Shown: one piece after another, positions 16,214 through 25,939 of the stretch
Layout: every line of letters starts with the position of its first letter
Numbering within the stretch: position 1 is the first letter of the stretch
Origin: Bin5 sp965204705
GTDB taxonomy: Bacteria > Chloroflexota > Anaerolineae > Caldilineales > Caldilineaceae
DNA length: 64,000 nucleotides
Direction of reading: 5' to 3'
Assembly: GCA_965204705.1 (NCBI GenBank)
Contig: OZ242006.1
Location: 3,968,001 to 4,032,000, forward strand
Program-made: the position numbers and the translations under genes
The notes under the pieces: generated by a model
The model's input: only the letters and a program-made list of their open reading frames with translations
Databases searched by the model: none
What the model was told of the DNA's origin: nothing

Positions 16214-17133
16214 TGTCCCTCCAAGCGGATTCTTGGGTCTAATGCCAGATAGAGTAGGTCAACGAACAGGTTAGCAAGCACATAGGTCATGGCGATGAGA
16301 GCGACACCTGCCTGGACTACAGGATAGTCCCAGTCTCGAATCGCCAGCACGGTCAGGCGGCCCATGCCCGGCCAACCAAATACGCTTTCCGTTATGACAG
16401 CGCCTCCCAAGAGCGACCCCAAGTCCAGTGCGTTCAGCGTCATTATCGGCATCAGGGCATTGCGCAGGACGTGTCGTATGAGAACGGTCCAATCCTTCAA
16501 CCCTTTGGCGCGCGCTGTTGTCACATATTCTCTGCCCAGCACTTCCAGCACCGATGATCGCACCAGGCGTGCATTTCGTGCCAGAGGATAGGCGGCGAGG
16601 GCAACGGCAGGGAGGACCAGATGCTTCAGGCTGCCAGCACCCGAGACAGGCAACCATCTGAGCCACACACCGAATATCAGGATTAGGAGAATCCCCAACC
16701 AGAAGACGGGGATCGCCTGCCCAACCAGCGCGAATAGCATTGTAAGTCCATCCAGGGAGGTGCCGCGATTCACGGCGGCCAGAACACCGATGGGCAGCGC
16801 CAGAAAGAATGACAACAGGAGCGCCAATCCTCCCAATAGGAACGTGTACGGGAGACGGTCCAGGATCAAAGCGGTGGCCGGCTGGCGGTGGCGAATCGAG
16901 CTGCCGAAGTCTCCCCGTACTGCATTGACCAGGTAGTTGACGTACTGTTCGTGCAGAGGGCGATCCAGTCCCAGACGGCGACGCAGCTCCTCTATCTCCT
17001 CCTTTGTTTCACGGATGTGGTACATGAACGCGGCAGGATCACCGGCCTTGAGTGTCACGACGAAAGTTACGGAGACGACACCCCAAACGACAAAAACCAG
17101 TAAGATCAGGCGCCTCATCAGATAACGCCTCAT
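16210..17133 (-). CDS. Peptide-type ABC transporter permease, DppB-like
   Basis: 307 aa. It begins MRRYLMRRLILLVFVVWGVVSVTFVV, the standard first helix of DppB/OppB, followed by a periplasmic loop with RLGLDRPLHEQYVNYL. Four or five more helices follow, and the coupling loop reads YVTTARAKGLKDWTVLIRHVLRNALMP. GGAGGCGGC precedes the ATG. It is separated from the binding-protein gene by 379 bp containing a large hairpin, which probably reduces permease expression relative to the binding protein. Confidence 0.94.
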   Translation of the reverse strand: MRRYLMRRLILLVFVVWGVVSVTFVVTLKAGDPAAFMYHIRETKEEIEELRRRLGLDRPLHEQYVNYLVNAVRGDFGSSIRHRQPATALILDRLPYTFLLGGLALLLSFFLALPIGVLAAVNRGTSLDGLTMLFALVGQAIPVFWLGILLILIFGVWLRWLPVSGAGSLKHLVLPAVALAAYPLARNARLVRSSVLEVLGREYVTTARAKGLKDWTVLIRHVLRNALMPIMTLNALDLGSLLGGAVITESVFGWPGMGRLTVLAIRDWDYPVVQAGVALIAMTYVLANLFVDLLYLALDPRIRLEGQ

Positions 17134-17411
17134 GCCGCCTCCAGATCCGCAGGATTGGATCGCGAACCGCTATTTCTTTCGTTCAGGAAAGGAATCATCA
17201 CAGTTCTCTTGTCGTCCCTGGAGTATTGCCTGTTCCCATATCCACTGACGGCATCAGTCCATGAAAGACAAGAATCGCCCTTGCCTTGTCGAAAGGCTGT
17301 TTGGGGGTCTATGGGTTGGGCTGACATTCGGACTTGCAAGCAAGGTTGCCAAGAGCTCTGAAAATTCTACGATGACAAAAGTTCGCGTTATCAATTAAGT
17401 GCTTGCGATTG

Positions 17412-17478
17412 GAGCGCCCTATCACGCGAGCAGAATCAAGTCAATTCAACTCGATTCATCCTGCTTGATAGGGCGCTC
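17412..17478 (-). promoter_or_regulatory. Large hairpin between binding-protein and permease genes
   Basis: Arms GAGCGCCCTATCA (17412-17424) and TGATAGGGCGCTC (17466-17478) form a perfect 13-bp stem, with a further AGCAG/CTGCT and GAATC/GATTC pairing inside. No T-run follows on the minus strand, so an mRNA-stabilising or processing element fits better than a terminator. The rest of the gap (17134-17411) shows no gene. Confidence 0.65.
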
Positions 17479-17512
17479 ACTAACGCGAAATCAGGATTCT
17501 GCGCTACTTCAT

Positions 17513-19198
17513 CTAGGCCAATGTTATCTCCCAGGGATAGACAAACTGATCAAGACGTGGCGTCCAGTTCACCCTTGGGCCAACTGCATGTGCTTTGACG
17601 TCAGCGCCGAGGATTACACACGGCGGATCCTCCACCAGGATTTCCTGCATTCTCCAGGCGATCTCGTTTCTACGTTCAGTAGCAAGCGCCTCTTCTTCGC
17701 TCAGCAACTGGTAAAGCTCAGCGTACTCCTCGTGGACCCAGCCGGTCTGATTGGGCCAGTAATCGGGGTGCATCCGATACATGCTTGAGCCGACATCGGC
17801 ATAGCTGCCGCCGAAGTCCCACAGAACGAGATCAAAGGGTGATTCGCGTGCCCTGGTCTGCTTGCCAATCAGGCTGCCCTCCATGGTCTCTACTTCAACG
17901 GCTAGTCCGACCTCTTTGTATTGGGCAGCGATTGCTTGGGCCACAAGAGGAAGTTCGGGAATCGCGTTGCTAGCGGTTACAAGCCTCAGCGGGTATCCGT
18001 CAGTTACACCGGCATCTGCTAGCAGTGCTTTCGCCTTTTCGGGGTCATAGGGGATTGCTTCAACGTTGGGATTCAACTGGGGATGAATTGAGACCATCCA
18101 AGCCGTCTGGCGATAGGAAGCACCCAGGAAGAGTTGCTGGTTGATAGGCTCCCAGTTGACTGCGTGGTTCAGTGCCAGTCTCACCTGCTGTTCCTTCAGT
18201 TCAGGAGTATGCGGTTGCGGCTGGATATACATGAACATGGTGGCGCCTGTAGCCCCTACAATTGCCCGAACTGGCTCGCCAGCAGCGTCAGGACCCGGCA
18301 GTGATCTTGCCTGATCGAGAGGGATAGTATGTGCGATATCCACGTCCCCGGCTTCCAGAGCGGCGAGACGCGTAGACGCTTCGGGGATGATCTTCAGTTC
18401 GTAGCGCTGCCATCGCGGTGTACCGTCTCCGCCCCAGATTCTTTCCGCGTTCCAATAATCAGGTTTTGCTTCAAGAATAGTGTGCAGATCGGACTTATAC
18501 TCCTCCAGCGTGTACGGCCCGCTCCCCATCGGGTTCAATGCTGCCTCTTCATTGGGTAGGCCACTGTAGTAGCTTGGCGGTAGCCATGCCCATTCCGTGC
18601 CTGGGGTTCGGCAATAGTAGAACGGGTTAATCATCGCGCCGGTGATCATATTGAAAGTGTATTCATCCACGACCTCGCCCGGCTCTGCGAATTCAAACCG
18701 TTGCCAACCCTTCAACGAAACGCCAACGTCCGGGTCCAAAATCCGCTCCATCGTGTATTTGATCGCTTCAGCGTTAAGCGTGTCACCGTTCGGAAATGTA
18801 ATGCCTTCGCGAATCTTCAGTTGCCAAGTGTGCGGGTCGAGTTGCGTCCAGGACTCGAAGACCCAGGGTTCACAGTCCAATTGGGGAGAGTGCATTATCC
18901 CCGTGTCGAAAATGAGATGAGACAGCTCTCCATCCCGCCAGTTCACCCAGAAGTGTGGGTCCAACGTGGTAAAGTTAGCATTGAACGCAATGCTCAATGT
19001 CAGCCCGGTATCCGGTGCGGCACCTGTCCCGGTCGTTTCATCCGGGGCGGCTGCGGGAGCCTGAGGCGTACAGGCCGCCAACAGCGCCTGCGCGGTGGTC
19101 AGTGACATACCCATGAGGATCGCATTGCGCAGGAAGGTACGCCGGGTAATCTTTCCCCGCATGACATCTTCCTGCAGTTCCGAAATCGCCCTGTTCAT
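17513..19198 (-). CDS. Family 5 extracellular solute-binding protein (peptide type), Tat lipoprotein
   Basis: 561 aa. The N-terminus has a twin-arginine motif (TRRTFLRN, about 18-25), a hydrophobic stretch and a lipobox ending LLAAC, so it is probably exported folded and lipid-anchored. The mature part matches the DppA/OppA/NikA class: IAFNANFTTLDPHF, WTQLDPHTWQLKIREGITFPNGDTLNAEAIKYTMERILDP, and a late LLADAGVTDGYPL segment. It binds peptides or similar oligomers for the two permeases that follow. AGGAGGAGA precedes the ATG. The gamma-glutamyltransferase in the same operon hints at gamma-glutamyl peptides, but this is inference. Confidence 0.95.
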   Translation of the reverse strand: MNRAISELQEDVMRGKITRRTFLRNAILMGMSLTTAQALLAACTPQAPAAAPDETTGTGAAPDTGLTLSIAFNANFTTLDPHFWVNWRDGELSHLIFDTGIMHSPQLDCEPWVFESWTQLDPHTWQLKIREGITFPNGDTLNAEAIKYTMERILDPDVGVSLKGWQRFEFAEPGEVVDEYTFNMITGAMINPFYYCRTPGTEWAWLPPSYYSGLPNEEAALNPMGSGPYTLEEYKSDLHTILEAKPDYWNAERIWGGDGTPRWQRYELKIIPEASTRLAALEAGDVDIAHTIPLDQARSLPGPDAAGEPVRAIVGATGATMFMYIQPQPHTPELKEQQVRLALNHAVNWEPINQQLFLGASYRQTAWMVSIHPQLNPNVEAIPYDPEKAKALLADAGVTDGYPLRLVTASNAIPELPLVAQAIAAQYKEVGLAVEVETMEGSLIGKQTRARESPFDLVLWDFGGSYADVGSSMYRMHPDYWPNQTGWVHEEYAELYQLLSEEEALATERRNEIAWRMQEILVEDPPCVILGADVKAHAVGPRVNWTPRLDQFVYPWEITLA

Positions 19199-19816
19199 CT
19201 GTCTCCTCCTTTTGCTGGTGTTTAACAGAGCTAGCGCGATTCACGCAAGTCACGGCTCCGTGTTCTGTCGCGAGTCCTAAATTTCCTCCTTTTGCGGCTC
19301 GCGTGATCAAGAGGAACGGAGAAGAGTTCACCTTTGTCACGTTGCTGAGGACATCGGTATCAAGTAGTGGGCAGCAACTGAGATTTCGCGGAAGGCGAAT
19401 TGACACTCTGACCACTGTCCTAGACGAATTCCGATTCGTACTACTCTGAAGGGTTAGACTTTATTATACTATTTATTTGAATTAGACAATACCACAGTTC
19501 CTGCTTCCTGTCAATAGCAATATCTTGTTAATTCATTGTTCTTCTGTGCGGGACTGCATTTGGAATTGACGGCCAGGGCTCCAAGAGGCAGGCAATGAGA
19601 ATTGGTTTGGTTATGCAGTTGATTGTAGGACGAGAGTTATCGACCAGAATGGAATCGACAGTCTAACCAAATGGGGCAGGTCCTTGTTTTGCATGGCGTC
19701 ACTCACCTCAACTGAACTGTTTCTGCCGCTTAATTCTCTTTGACAGTCGCAACAAAGCTGGACAGATGTGAATTCGATTGCTGACATAAGTGGCCTTACT
19801 TGGTCCCCAAATTAAA
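19199..19816. other. Intergenic region with AT-rich promoter zone
   Basis: No credible gene. It is unusually AT-rich around 19455-19550. It holds the candidate promoter of the peptide operon, leaving a leader of about 260 nt in which I see no recognisable riboswitch. Confidence 0.6.
19464..19490 (-). promoter_or_regulatory. Candidate promoter of the peptide ABC/GGT operon
   Basis: Minus strand: perfect TATAAT (19469-19464) with TTGTCT (19490-19485) upstream. The 15-bp spacer is short; TATTGT at 19492-19487 gives a 17-bp spacer instead. Confidence 0.5.
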
Positions 19817-19846
19817 GGGCGGACCCGTTCACTGACGGATCCGCCC
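19817..19846 (-). terminator. Terminator-like hairpin downstream of the enolase-superfamily gene
   Basis: GGGCGGA/TCCGCCC continues with CCGT/ACGG after one mismatch, with a 6-nt loop. On the minus strand TTTAATTT follows. On the plus strand the T-run is 15 nt away, so minus is preferred. It lies about 235 bp past the stop at 20082. Confidence 0.5.
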
Positions 19847-20081
19847 CTTGATGAAGAGGTTTTTTTGACTGGTTCCGTGAAATCACACACACTCAATGCG
19901 GGGCCCAGCCCGTCTGCCTGCCCCCTTTTTGAAACGCGCCATCGGTTATCTTGGCGCTTCAGTCACACTTCTCTAAAGGAAACTGCATCAACATTTAGCA
20001 TGTGTAGGGCGCAATTGTTCCCGCCCATAGCTTAGCACAGAGAAGACTGCCCGCGGCCAGTATACGTCGAAGGTATCGCCC

Positions 20082-21182
20082 TTAGTCCACAGAGTAGGTA
20101 TTGACGGCTTTCGGGTCAAGTTCCAGACCCAGACCGTGTTTTTCCGGATCCGGCGACCAGACGCCGTTCTTCGGCTCTTCAAAGGAGGTGTAGAAGATGC
20201 GATCGGCCGCTTCTACGCCGCCCAGATATTCGACGACTTTAAGGTTCGGCGTCGCACAGGCCAGATGTAGATGAACGAGCTGGTAGGCATGGGGAGCCAC
20301 AGGCAGATTGAATGCGTGAGCGAGATGTGCAACCTTCATCCACTCACTGATGCCTCCGACCCGGCCCACGTCGGGCTGCACGATGTCGGCGCCGCCGCGG
20401 GCGATGAGGTCCTTGAAGCCAAACTTGGTATATTCGTGCTCTCCGGTCGCCACGGGAATGTCAATGGCTCTGGCAACGGAAGCCAGTCCTTCGATATCGT
20501 CGGCTAATACCGGCTCTTCAAACCAGCCCACATCATACTGCTCAAATGTCCGCGCCATCCGGATTGCCTGCTTGGCGTAATAGCCGTTATTGGCGTCAAT
20601 GTAGATCTGCACATCAGGGCCAACGGCCTCTCGCACTGCCGCGAGGCGGGCCACGTCCTCCTGCTCACTCTGCCCGAAATCCTTTCCGACCTTCATTTTC
20701 ACGGCTTTCATGCCGCGCTCTACGTAACCACACTGTTCCGCCACAAGCTCATCTTGATTGAAGTGGGTCCAGCCTCCGCTGCCGTAAACCGGTACCGACT
20801 CTGTGTAGGGGCCCAGCAGTTGATAGAGGGGCGTTTCGTAGTACTTTGCCTTCAGATCCCAGAGTGCGATATCCACGGCGGAGAGGGCACTGAAGGCCAG
20901 CCCTTTGCGACCGACGCCCCGAATCGCCCAGAACATATCGTCCCACAGTTTCTCGATGTGCAGGGCATTCTGACCGATCAGTATGGGTTTTAGCGTACGT
21001 TCGATCACCTCACGCGCCGCGGTGACTCCTCCTCCTAGCCCTAACCCTACCAGGCCCTGATCGGAATGAACGTGGACGAAACACTGGCTGCGCCCCTGTG
21101 TCATATGGCGTATCGTCGAGTCCTGAAATCCCGGCAGATGGGGAAGAGACAGCACGGTTGTCATGATGTCCTGGATTATCAT
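20082..21182 (-). CDS. Mandelate racemase/muconate lactonizing enzyme family (enolase superfamily) dehydratase
   Basis: 366 aa. It has the capping domain and then the barrel, with KMKVGK (base Lys), the metal ligands IYIDANNGY (Asp), WFEEPV (Glu) and ATGEHEY (Glu), then DIVQPDVGRVGGIS and APHAYQ (His at the end of strand 7). The acid/base pattern suits acid-sugar dehydratases of the mandelate racemase subgroup (rhamnonate, galactonate or galactarate type); which sugar acid cannot be told. TAGGAGA precedes the ATG at 21182. It is monocistronic and stands beside sugar-type genes. Confidence 0.92.
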   Translation of the reverse strand: MIIQDIMTTVLSLPHLPGFQDSTIRHMTQGRSQCFVHVHSDQGLVGLGLGGGVTAAREVIERTLKPILIGQNALHIEKLWDDMFWAIRGVGRKGLAFSALSAVDIALWDLKAKYYETPLYQLLGPYTESVPVYGSGGWTHFNQDELVAEQCGYVERGMKAVKMKVGKDFGQSEQEDVARLAAVREAVGPDVQIYIDANNGYYAKQAIRMARTFEQYDVGWFEEPVLADDIEGLASVARAIDIPVATGEHEYTKFGFKDLIARGGADIVQPDVGRVGGISEWMKVAHLAHAFNLPVAPHAYQLVHLHLACATPNLKVVEYLGGVEAADRIFYTSFEEPKNGVWSPDPEKHGLGLELDPKAVNTYSVD

Positions 21183-21429
21183 CGAGAATCTCCTACAGGG
21201 ATGTTTGGAATTCAGGTTGGTAGTTGGTATTATCCCACAGATTCAACAAAATAAGGCTGTGGCATGCATCAGGTTCGTAACTTGAGACTAAGTGCAAATT
21301 GGGGTTGAACAGTTCCTTGCGCTTTATTCTCCAACCCTGCAGCCAGGAGATGAATGCAGCCTCACGGCGGAAGCTCAGACCGCTGGCATACGGTCATTGG
21401 GTGACAAGCCCCGGTAGCAGGAGCTGATT

Positions 21430-21885
21430 ATGGACAAAATCGAGTTGGGATCGATCGTACAGGTTGGCATCGTCGTGAAAGACGCCCGCGCCACGGCCAA
21501 AGCGTGGACCGAGCGATTTGCGGTGGAGCCGGCGCAGGTGGTGGACTGGCCGCCCGAGGGCAGTGATCTGGATGCGCAGTCAACATTTCGCGGGAGGCCG
21601 GGAAACTTTCGCATGAGGCTGGCCTTCATTGAAACGGGCGCCGTCCAGATCGAGTTTATCGAGCCTCTTGAAGGAGATAACATTTACTCCGAGTTCCTCG
21701 AGGAGAGGGGGGAAGGGCTGCATCATTTGCTCTTCCGTGTGCCCGATCCCGAGGGCGTTGCTCGGGAACTGGAAGTGGACATTCTCCAGAGCGGCGGGTC
21801 AACACTGGACCCTGGGGCAGTGTGGGCCTACCTGGATACGGATGAGTTCCTGGGCTCAATCATCGAATTGAAGACCAAGAGGTAA
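21430..21885 (+). CDS. VOC superfamily protein (glyoxalase/epimerase-like)
   Basis: 151 aa in two beta-alpha-beta-beta-beta modules: VQVGIVVKDARATAKAW and GLHHLLFRVPDPEGVARELE. The ligand pattern resembles methylmalonyl-CoA epimerase (Glu in VQIEFIEP, His in GLHHL, Glu in SIIELK). The first His of the usual DHIG segment is Gln here (IVQVGIV), so metal binding or activity may differ. AGGAG lies 9 nt before the ATG. The neighbours are on other transcripts, so the context gives no substrate. Confidence 0.85.
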   Translation: MDKIELGSIVQVGIVVKDARATAKAWTERFAVEPAQVVDWPPEGSDLDAQSTFRGRPGNFRMRLAFIETGAVQIEFIEPLEGDNIYSEFLEERGEGLHHLLFRVPDPEGVARELEVDILQSGGSTLDPGAVWAYLDTDEFLGSIIELKTKR

Positions 21886-21905
21886 TGGCGATTTTTTGAA
21901 GCCAT

Positions 21906-21934
21906 TTGACCGCCGGTCAGGGAACTGATACAAT
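21906..21934 (+). promoter_or_regulatory. Promoter of the glycosyltransferase pair
   Basis: TTGACC (21906-21911), 17-bp spacer, TACAAT (21929-21934). The expected start is near 21941, leaving a leader of about 128 nt before ATG 22069. Confidence 0.7.
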
Positions 21935-22068
21935 GTTACGCGTTTGTCTGCCCGGGTACGGTTTTCCTACCTCACCTATGCTGCCAGTCACTTAGTTCAG
22001 ACAATTTGTAATGTTGCAAGCAGCATAGGTGCAAGGCAGGTCTTACCAAATTTGGAATCGTCGGGAAT

Positions 22069-23220
22069 ATGGAAGTTGGCATTGACGCCCGGCTGAACTA
22101 CCACCAGTCGGCGGGAATCGGTCGCTATACCAAGCATCTCATAGAAGAGCTTGCCCAGCTGGACCGGAAAACAACGTACACAGTTTTCCAGCACCGCAAA
22201 CAGCGTGAACCTCTGTCCCGCGCGCCTAACTTTCAGCGGCGCACGCTGTTCACCCCTGTGCATGCCCGCGTTGAGCAGCCAATGCTGGCGGCAGAACTGT
22301 CATTCCATTCTCTGGACCTTCTTCACAGCACAGATTTTATCCCTCCTCTACACAGCAGCATCCCTTCGGTCATCACTGTCCACGATCTTGCCTTCCTTCG
22401 CTGGCCCCATTTTCTGACTGAATCCCATGCAGCCTATTACAGTCAGATCGACAGGGCTGTGCTCCATGCCCGCCACATCATTGTGCCTAGCGAAAATACG
22501 AAGAATGATGTAGTCCGGCTACTGGGCGCCTCACCGAAGAAGATAAGCGTGATTTACGAGGCCGCGGCGCCCCAATACTGCCCACTGCCGCAAGAGCGAT
22601 GCCGTGCGGCCATGGGGGCCAAATACGGAATCCCAGAAAAGTACATTTTCTTTGTCAGCACGATCGAACCTCGAAAGAATATCGAAGGACTCCTAGAGGC
22701 CTTTTACCACCTTCGGAAATATTACAACATTGAGGACACTGGCCTGGTACTGGCCGGGAAGCCTGGCTGGTTGTATGAGGAGATCTATCGAAAGGTCGAA
22801 CAACTGGAGCTCGGTCAGAGCACCTTTTTTATAGGCCGAGTGCCTGACGAGGATCTCCATCAGCTATTTGTCGGCGCCCAATGTCATGTTCACCCTGCCT
22901 TCTATGAAGGTTTCGGGCTGTCCCCGCTGGAGGCAATGGCCTGCGGTACACCGACTATAGTGAGTAACACGAGCAGTATGCCGGAGGTTGTCGGTGACGC
23001 GGGGCTAATCGTCGACCCCCTCAACCGTGAAGAGATAGCTGTCGCCATGCATCGACTCCTGACAGAGGAGGCGTTGCATCAGGAGCTTAGCCAGAAAGGG
23101 TTGCAGCGCGCTTCCGTCTTTAGCTGGAGCCGTGCAGCCTCGGAAACGCTTGACGTCTATAGGACGGTTTGCGACAGTACGGCGGTTCCGGCTGCACCTG
23201 CGCAGCACTCGTCTGTCTGA
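22069..23220 (+). CDS. Family 4-type glycosyltransferase
   Basis: 383 aa. It begins MEVGIDARLNYHQSAGIGRYTKHLIEEL, the start of many GT4 mannosyl/glycosyltransferases. It has FVSTIEPRKNIEGLLEAF, VLAGKPGW and the nucleotide-sugar site HPAFYEGFGLSPLEAMACGTPTI (EX7E motif). It transfers a sugar from a nucleotide donor, probably in cell-envelope glycan or glycolipid synthesis; donor and acceptor are unknown. It is cytoplasmic or membrane-associated, without a membrane span. A second GT4 gene starts 9 nt after its stop, so the two act together. Confidence 0.92.
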   Translation: MEVGIDARLNYHQSAGIGRYTKHLIEELAQLDRKTTYTVFQHRKQREPLSRAPNFQRRTLFTPVHARVEQPMLAAELSFHSLDLLHSTDFIPPLHSSIPSVITVHDLAFLRWPHFLTESHAAYYSQIDRAVLHARHIIVPSENTKNDVVRLLGASPKKISVIYEAAAPQYCPLPQERCRAAMGAKYGIPEKYIFFVSTIEPRKNIEGLLEAFYHLRKYYNIEDTGLVLAGKPGWLYEEIYRKVEQLELGQSTFFIGRVPDEDLHQLFVGAQCHVHPAFYEGFGLSPLEAMACGTPTIVSNTSSMPEVVGDAGLIVDPLNREEIAVAMHRLLTEEALHQELSQKGLQRASVFSWSRAASETLDVYRTVCDSTAVPAAPAQHSSV

Positions 23221-23229
23221 CGTCCGGCG

Positions 23230-24450
23230 ATGAAGATCCTCTTTCTTACTCCCCAGTCCCCTTATCCTCCGCGGCAGGGAGCAGCTCTTCGCAACTACCA
23301 CCTGCTGCGCCACTGCGCTTCGAGACATGAAGTTCATCTGCTGACTTGCCTCTCGCCGCAGAACCAGGAATGGCCCGCGGAAGGTCTGATGGAGATCTGT
23401 TCCAGGGTGGAAGGTTTCCGCCAGCCTGCGCGCCCTTTGCACAACCGCCTTGTCGATTCACTCATTGCATCCAGACCGGATATGGCGTTGCGCCTGGAAC
23501 AAGAAGGGTCTCACTCTATCCTGCAACGAATGCTGGACGAAGAAAGCTACGATCTGGTCCAAGTAGAGGGGTTGGAGATGGCGCCTTACGGCTTCCAGGT
23601 CCTGGGCGCATCCGTAGACAGGCCAGCGGTTGTTTTCGACGCTCACAACGTAGAGTTTCTGCTGCAGAAACGAGCCGCTCACATGGACGCCCGCAGTCTG
23701 AATCGCTGGCACGCTGCCGGATACAGCTTGCTGCAGTGGCGGAAACTGTATTACTATGAAAGGGCCTTCTGTCAGGCCGTCGATGGAATCGTTTCCGTGA
23801 GTGAACCTGACCGGCAGGCGTTGTCCGCGTTAGCGCCGGTGAGCCCAGTCGTCAGTGTGCCCAATGGCATTGAGATCTCTCAATACGTACCAGAACCGTT
23901 GCCGCCAACTAGCCCTCCCTTGCTGGTATTCACGGGGAAGATGGACTATCGCCCCAACGTGGACGCGATGCTCTGGTTCGGGCTGAAGGTGCTTCCCCGT
24001 ATCCGCAGCCAGTTGGATGTGAAGTTGCAGATCGTGGGCATGGATCCCCATCCCAGGCTTAACAGATTGCCGACACGCGAGGACGTGGAGTTGACGGGGG
24101 CTGTCGACGATGTCGTTCCTTACATTCGCGGTGCTTCTGTCTACCTGACGCCGATGCGCGTCGGAGGGGGAACACGCTTCAAAATCCTGGAGGCACTAGC
24201 TTGTGCAAAGCCGGTGGTCAGCACTTCCATGGGCGTTGAAGGGATCCCGCTCCGGGATGGCAAACACCTCTTGATCGCTGATGACGCTCAATCCTTTGCA
24301 GACGCAGTTCTTTCATTGCTTCGCGACCAGGCCGCCGGCGGAGAGCGCAGCCGCGCGCTAGGGAGAGCCGGTCGTTCGTTTGTCGAGGAGCATTTTGAGT
24401 GGGACAAGATCCTCCCCAAATTGGATGCCTTCCACGCGCAGTTGGCGTAG
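23230..24450 (+). CDS. Family 4-type glycosyltransferase
   Basis: 406 aa. It begins MKILFLTPQSPYPPRQGAALRNYHLLRH, has FDAHNVEFLLQKRAA and SVSEPDRQAL in the acceptor half, and VFTGKMDYRPNVDAMLWF, YLTPMRVGGGTRFKILEALACAKPVVSTSMGVEGI in the donor half. This matches GT4 enzymes of the sugar-transfer-associated type in polysaccharide clusters. It is co-transcribed with the preceding glycosyltransferase. The ribosome site is poor, so coupling to the upstream gene is likely. Confidence 0.92.
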   Translation: MKILFLTPQSPYPPRQGAALRNYHLLRHCASRHEVHLLTCLSPQNQEWPAEGLMEICSRVEGFRQPARPLHNRLVDSLIASRPDMALRLEQEGSHSILQRMLDEESYDLVQVEGLEMAPYGFQVLGASVDRPAVVFDAHNVEFLLQKRAAHMDARSLNRWHAAGYSLLQWRKLYYYERAFCQAVDGIVSVSEPDRQALSALAPVSPVVSVPNGIEISQYVPEPLPPTSPPLLVFTGKMDYRPNVDAMLWFGLKVLPRIRSQLDVKLQIVGMDPHPRLNRLPTREDVELTGAVDDVVPYIRGASVYLTPMRVGGGTRFKILEALACAKPVVSTSMGVEGIPLRDGKHLLIADDAQSFADAVLSLLRDQAAGGERSRALGRAGRSFVEEHFEWDKILPKLDAFHAQLA

Positions 24451-24957
24451 TCGCAGACTAAGACGGCTTCATTCCGGATCGTATTAAGTCTACCTGCCAC
24501 TGTCGCTGCTCTGAACGCCGGTCAGTTTTCTTCACAGAGATTCTCATCTCCGTTCAGAGAAGGCAGTCCCTTTCCCGGGAAGACCATCTATAGAGCAGTT
24601 CAGTGAGCTGAATTGTTTCTTCGGCTTGCGGAAAGACTCCACCGTTGGTGCTGGTTTTTGGCTCGGCCCACTGATTCCGTATGTCTGTGCGGTAGCACAA
24701 AAGTCTGTGGCATTACAACCGCAGTTGTTGTACAATTCCAGCGGCACTTCTGGGATTCCCTGAGGCCCAGAGGAGCGTGACAGCACGTATGATACGGCGC
24801 CCCGTTTCCTGAGAAGATTCCAACGCTCAGGTGCCCGTAAATGAGCAGGGGAAACGGGGTCGCCGGCGCCCGTCGCGGCCCACAGGCCGCAACATACATT
24901 CTTGACAACTGCGCGCGCGAACATTAGTGGAGATTCGCCGCCAAACGGAGAAACGAG
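24451..24957. other. Intergenic stretch after the glycosyltransferases
   Basis: No credible gene; a long minus-strand frame here is a shadow and has no ribosome site or family. A 7-bp hairpin AGTTCAG-TGAG-CTGAATT (24597-24614) followed by GTTTCTT could be a weak plus-strand terminator. TTGACA at 24902-24907 with a poor -10 (TAGTGG, 17-bp spacer) may be the promoter of the next gene. Confidence 0.45.
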
Positions 24958-25920
24958 ATGACAGCGAACACCATCCAGAGCGCCCGGGTCGGCAATACCG
25001 AACTTCAAGTTACCCGGTTGGGCATGGGCACGGCCCCAATCGGGAATCTCTACAGTCCCATGGATGATGCGGAGGCCATTGAGACGGTGCAGCGCTCTTA
25101 CGAGAGCGGTATCCGTTTCTACGACACTGCACCTCTGTACGGCGCGGGGGAGGCGGAGCGGCGGCTTGGCGAGGCGTTGCGGGGCATACCTCGCGACGAC
25201 GTAATTATCCAGACTAAAGTCGGCCGCATCGTGCGCTCCGATGGTTCGATCTATTTCGACTATAGTCGAGACGGAGTGATGAAGAGTTTTGAGGATAGCC
25301 TCGGACGGTTGGGGATGGACCGAGTAGACATTCTGCTCGTGCATGACCCCGACTATGAGAACGCGGAAGTTCATTACAGGCAGGCGATGGACGAGTCGTT
25401 CCCTGCGCTGCTGGACCTGCGTGCGCAAGGGGTGATCGGCGCAGTGGGAGCAGGCATGAACCAGTGGGAAATGGAGTGGGAGTTCGCCAAGAACATCAAC
25501 GTCAACTGCTTCCTTCTGGCTGGCCGCTACACGCTCCTGGAGCAGACCTCGCTGGATTTTCTGGATTGGTGTACGGAGAATGACGTAAGCATCTTTTTGG
25601 GCGGTGTGTACAACAGCGGCATTCTGGCCACAGGGCCGGTTTCAGGCGCAAAGTACAACTACGAAGATGCGCCGGAGGAGATTCTGACAAAGGCGGGGCG
25701 TCTCCAGGAGATAACAACCCGGCATGGCGTGCCTTTGCACGTTGCTGCCCTGCACTTCGCGGGCGCCCATCCGGCCATCGCCTCACTGGTTATCGGTTCG
25801 GCTACGGCGGCAGAGGCGGACGACAACCGGGCGATCTGGGATGTGGAAGCGCCTGCAGCGATGTGGAAGGAGCTACAGGACAGCAGACTGATCGCAGCTG
25901 CGTCGCCGCTGCCGGCCTGA
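24958..25920 (+). CDS. Aldo/keto reductase, aldose 1-dehydrogenase-like
   Basis: 320 aa. It has the AKR barrel with RLGMGTAPIGNLY at the start, FYDTAPLYGAGEAE (Asp, Tyr), IQTKVGR (Lys) and ILLVHDPD (His). The overall pattern, with GVYNSGILATGP, resembles D-threo-aldose/L-fucose 1-dehydrogenase and pyridoxal 4-dehydrogenase relatives, which would mean oxidation of a free sugar such as L-fucose. GGAGAAACGAG precedes the ATG. The PlsC gene follows 19 nt downstream. Confidence 0.9.
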   Translation: MTANTIQSARVGNTELQVTRLGMGTAPIGNLYSPMDDAEAIETVQRSYESGIRFYDTAPLYGAGEAERRLGEALRGIPRDDVIIQTKVGRIVRSDGSIYFDYSRDGVMKSFEDSLGRLGMDRVDILLVHDPDYENAEVHYRQAMDESFPALLDLRAQGVIGAVGAGMNQWEMEWEFAKNINVNCFLLAGRYTLLEQTSLDFLDWCTENDVSIFLGGVYNSGILATGPVSGAKYNYEDAPEEILTKAGRLQEITTRHGVPLHVAALHFAGAHPAIASLVIGSATAAEADDNRAIWDVEAPAAMWKELQDSRLIAAASPLPA

Positions 25921-25939
25921 CCTAAAGGAGATTGGTGTA

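Noticed and set aside
24544..25428. Long minus-strand frame (about 290 codons) across 24544-25428
   Set aside because: It overlaps the aldo/keto reductase gene and has no ribosome site or recognisable family; it is a shadow of the real plus-strand gene and the noncoding stretch before it.
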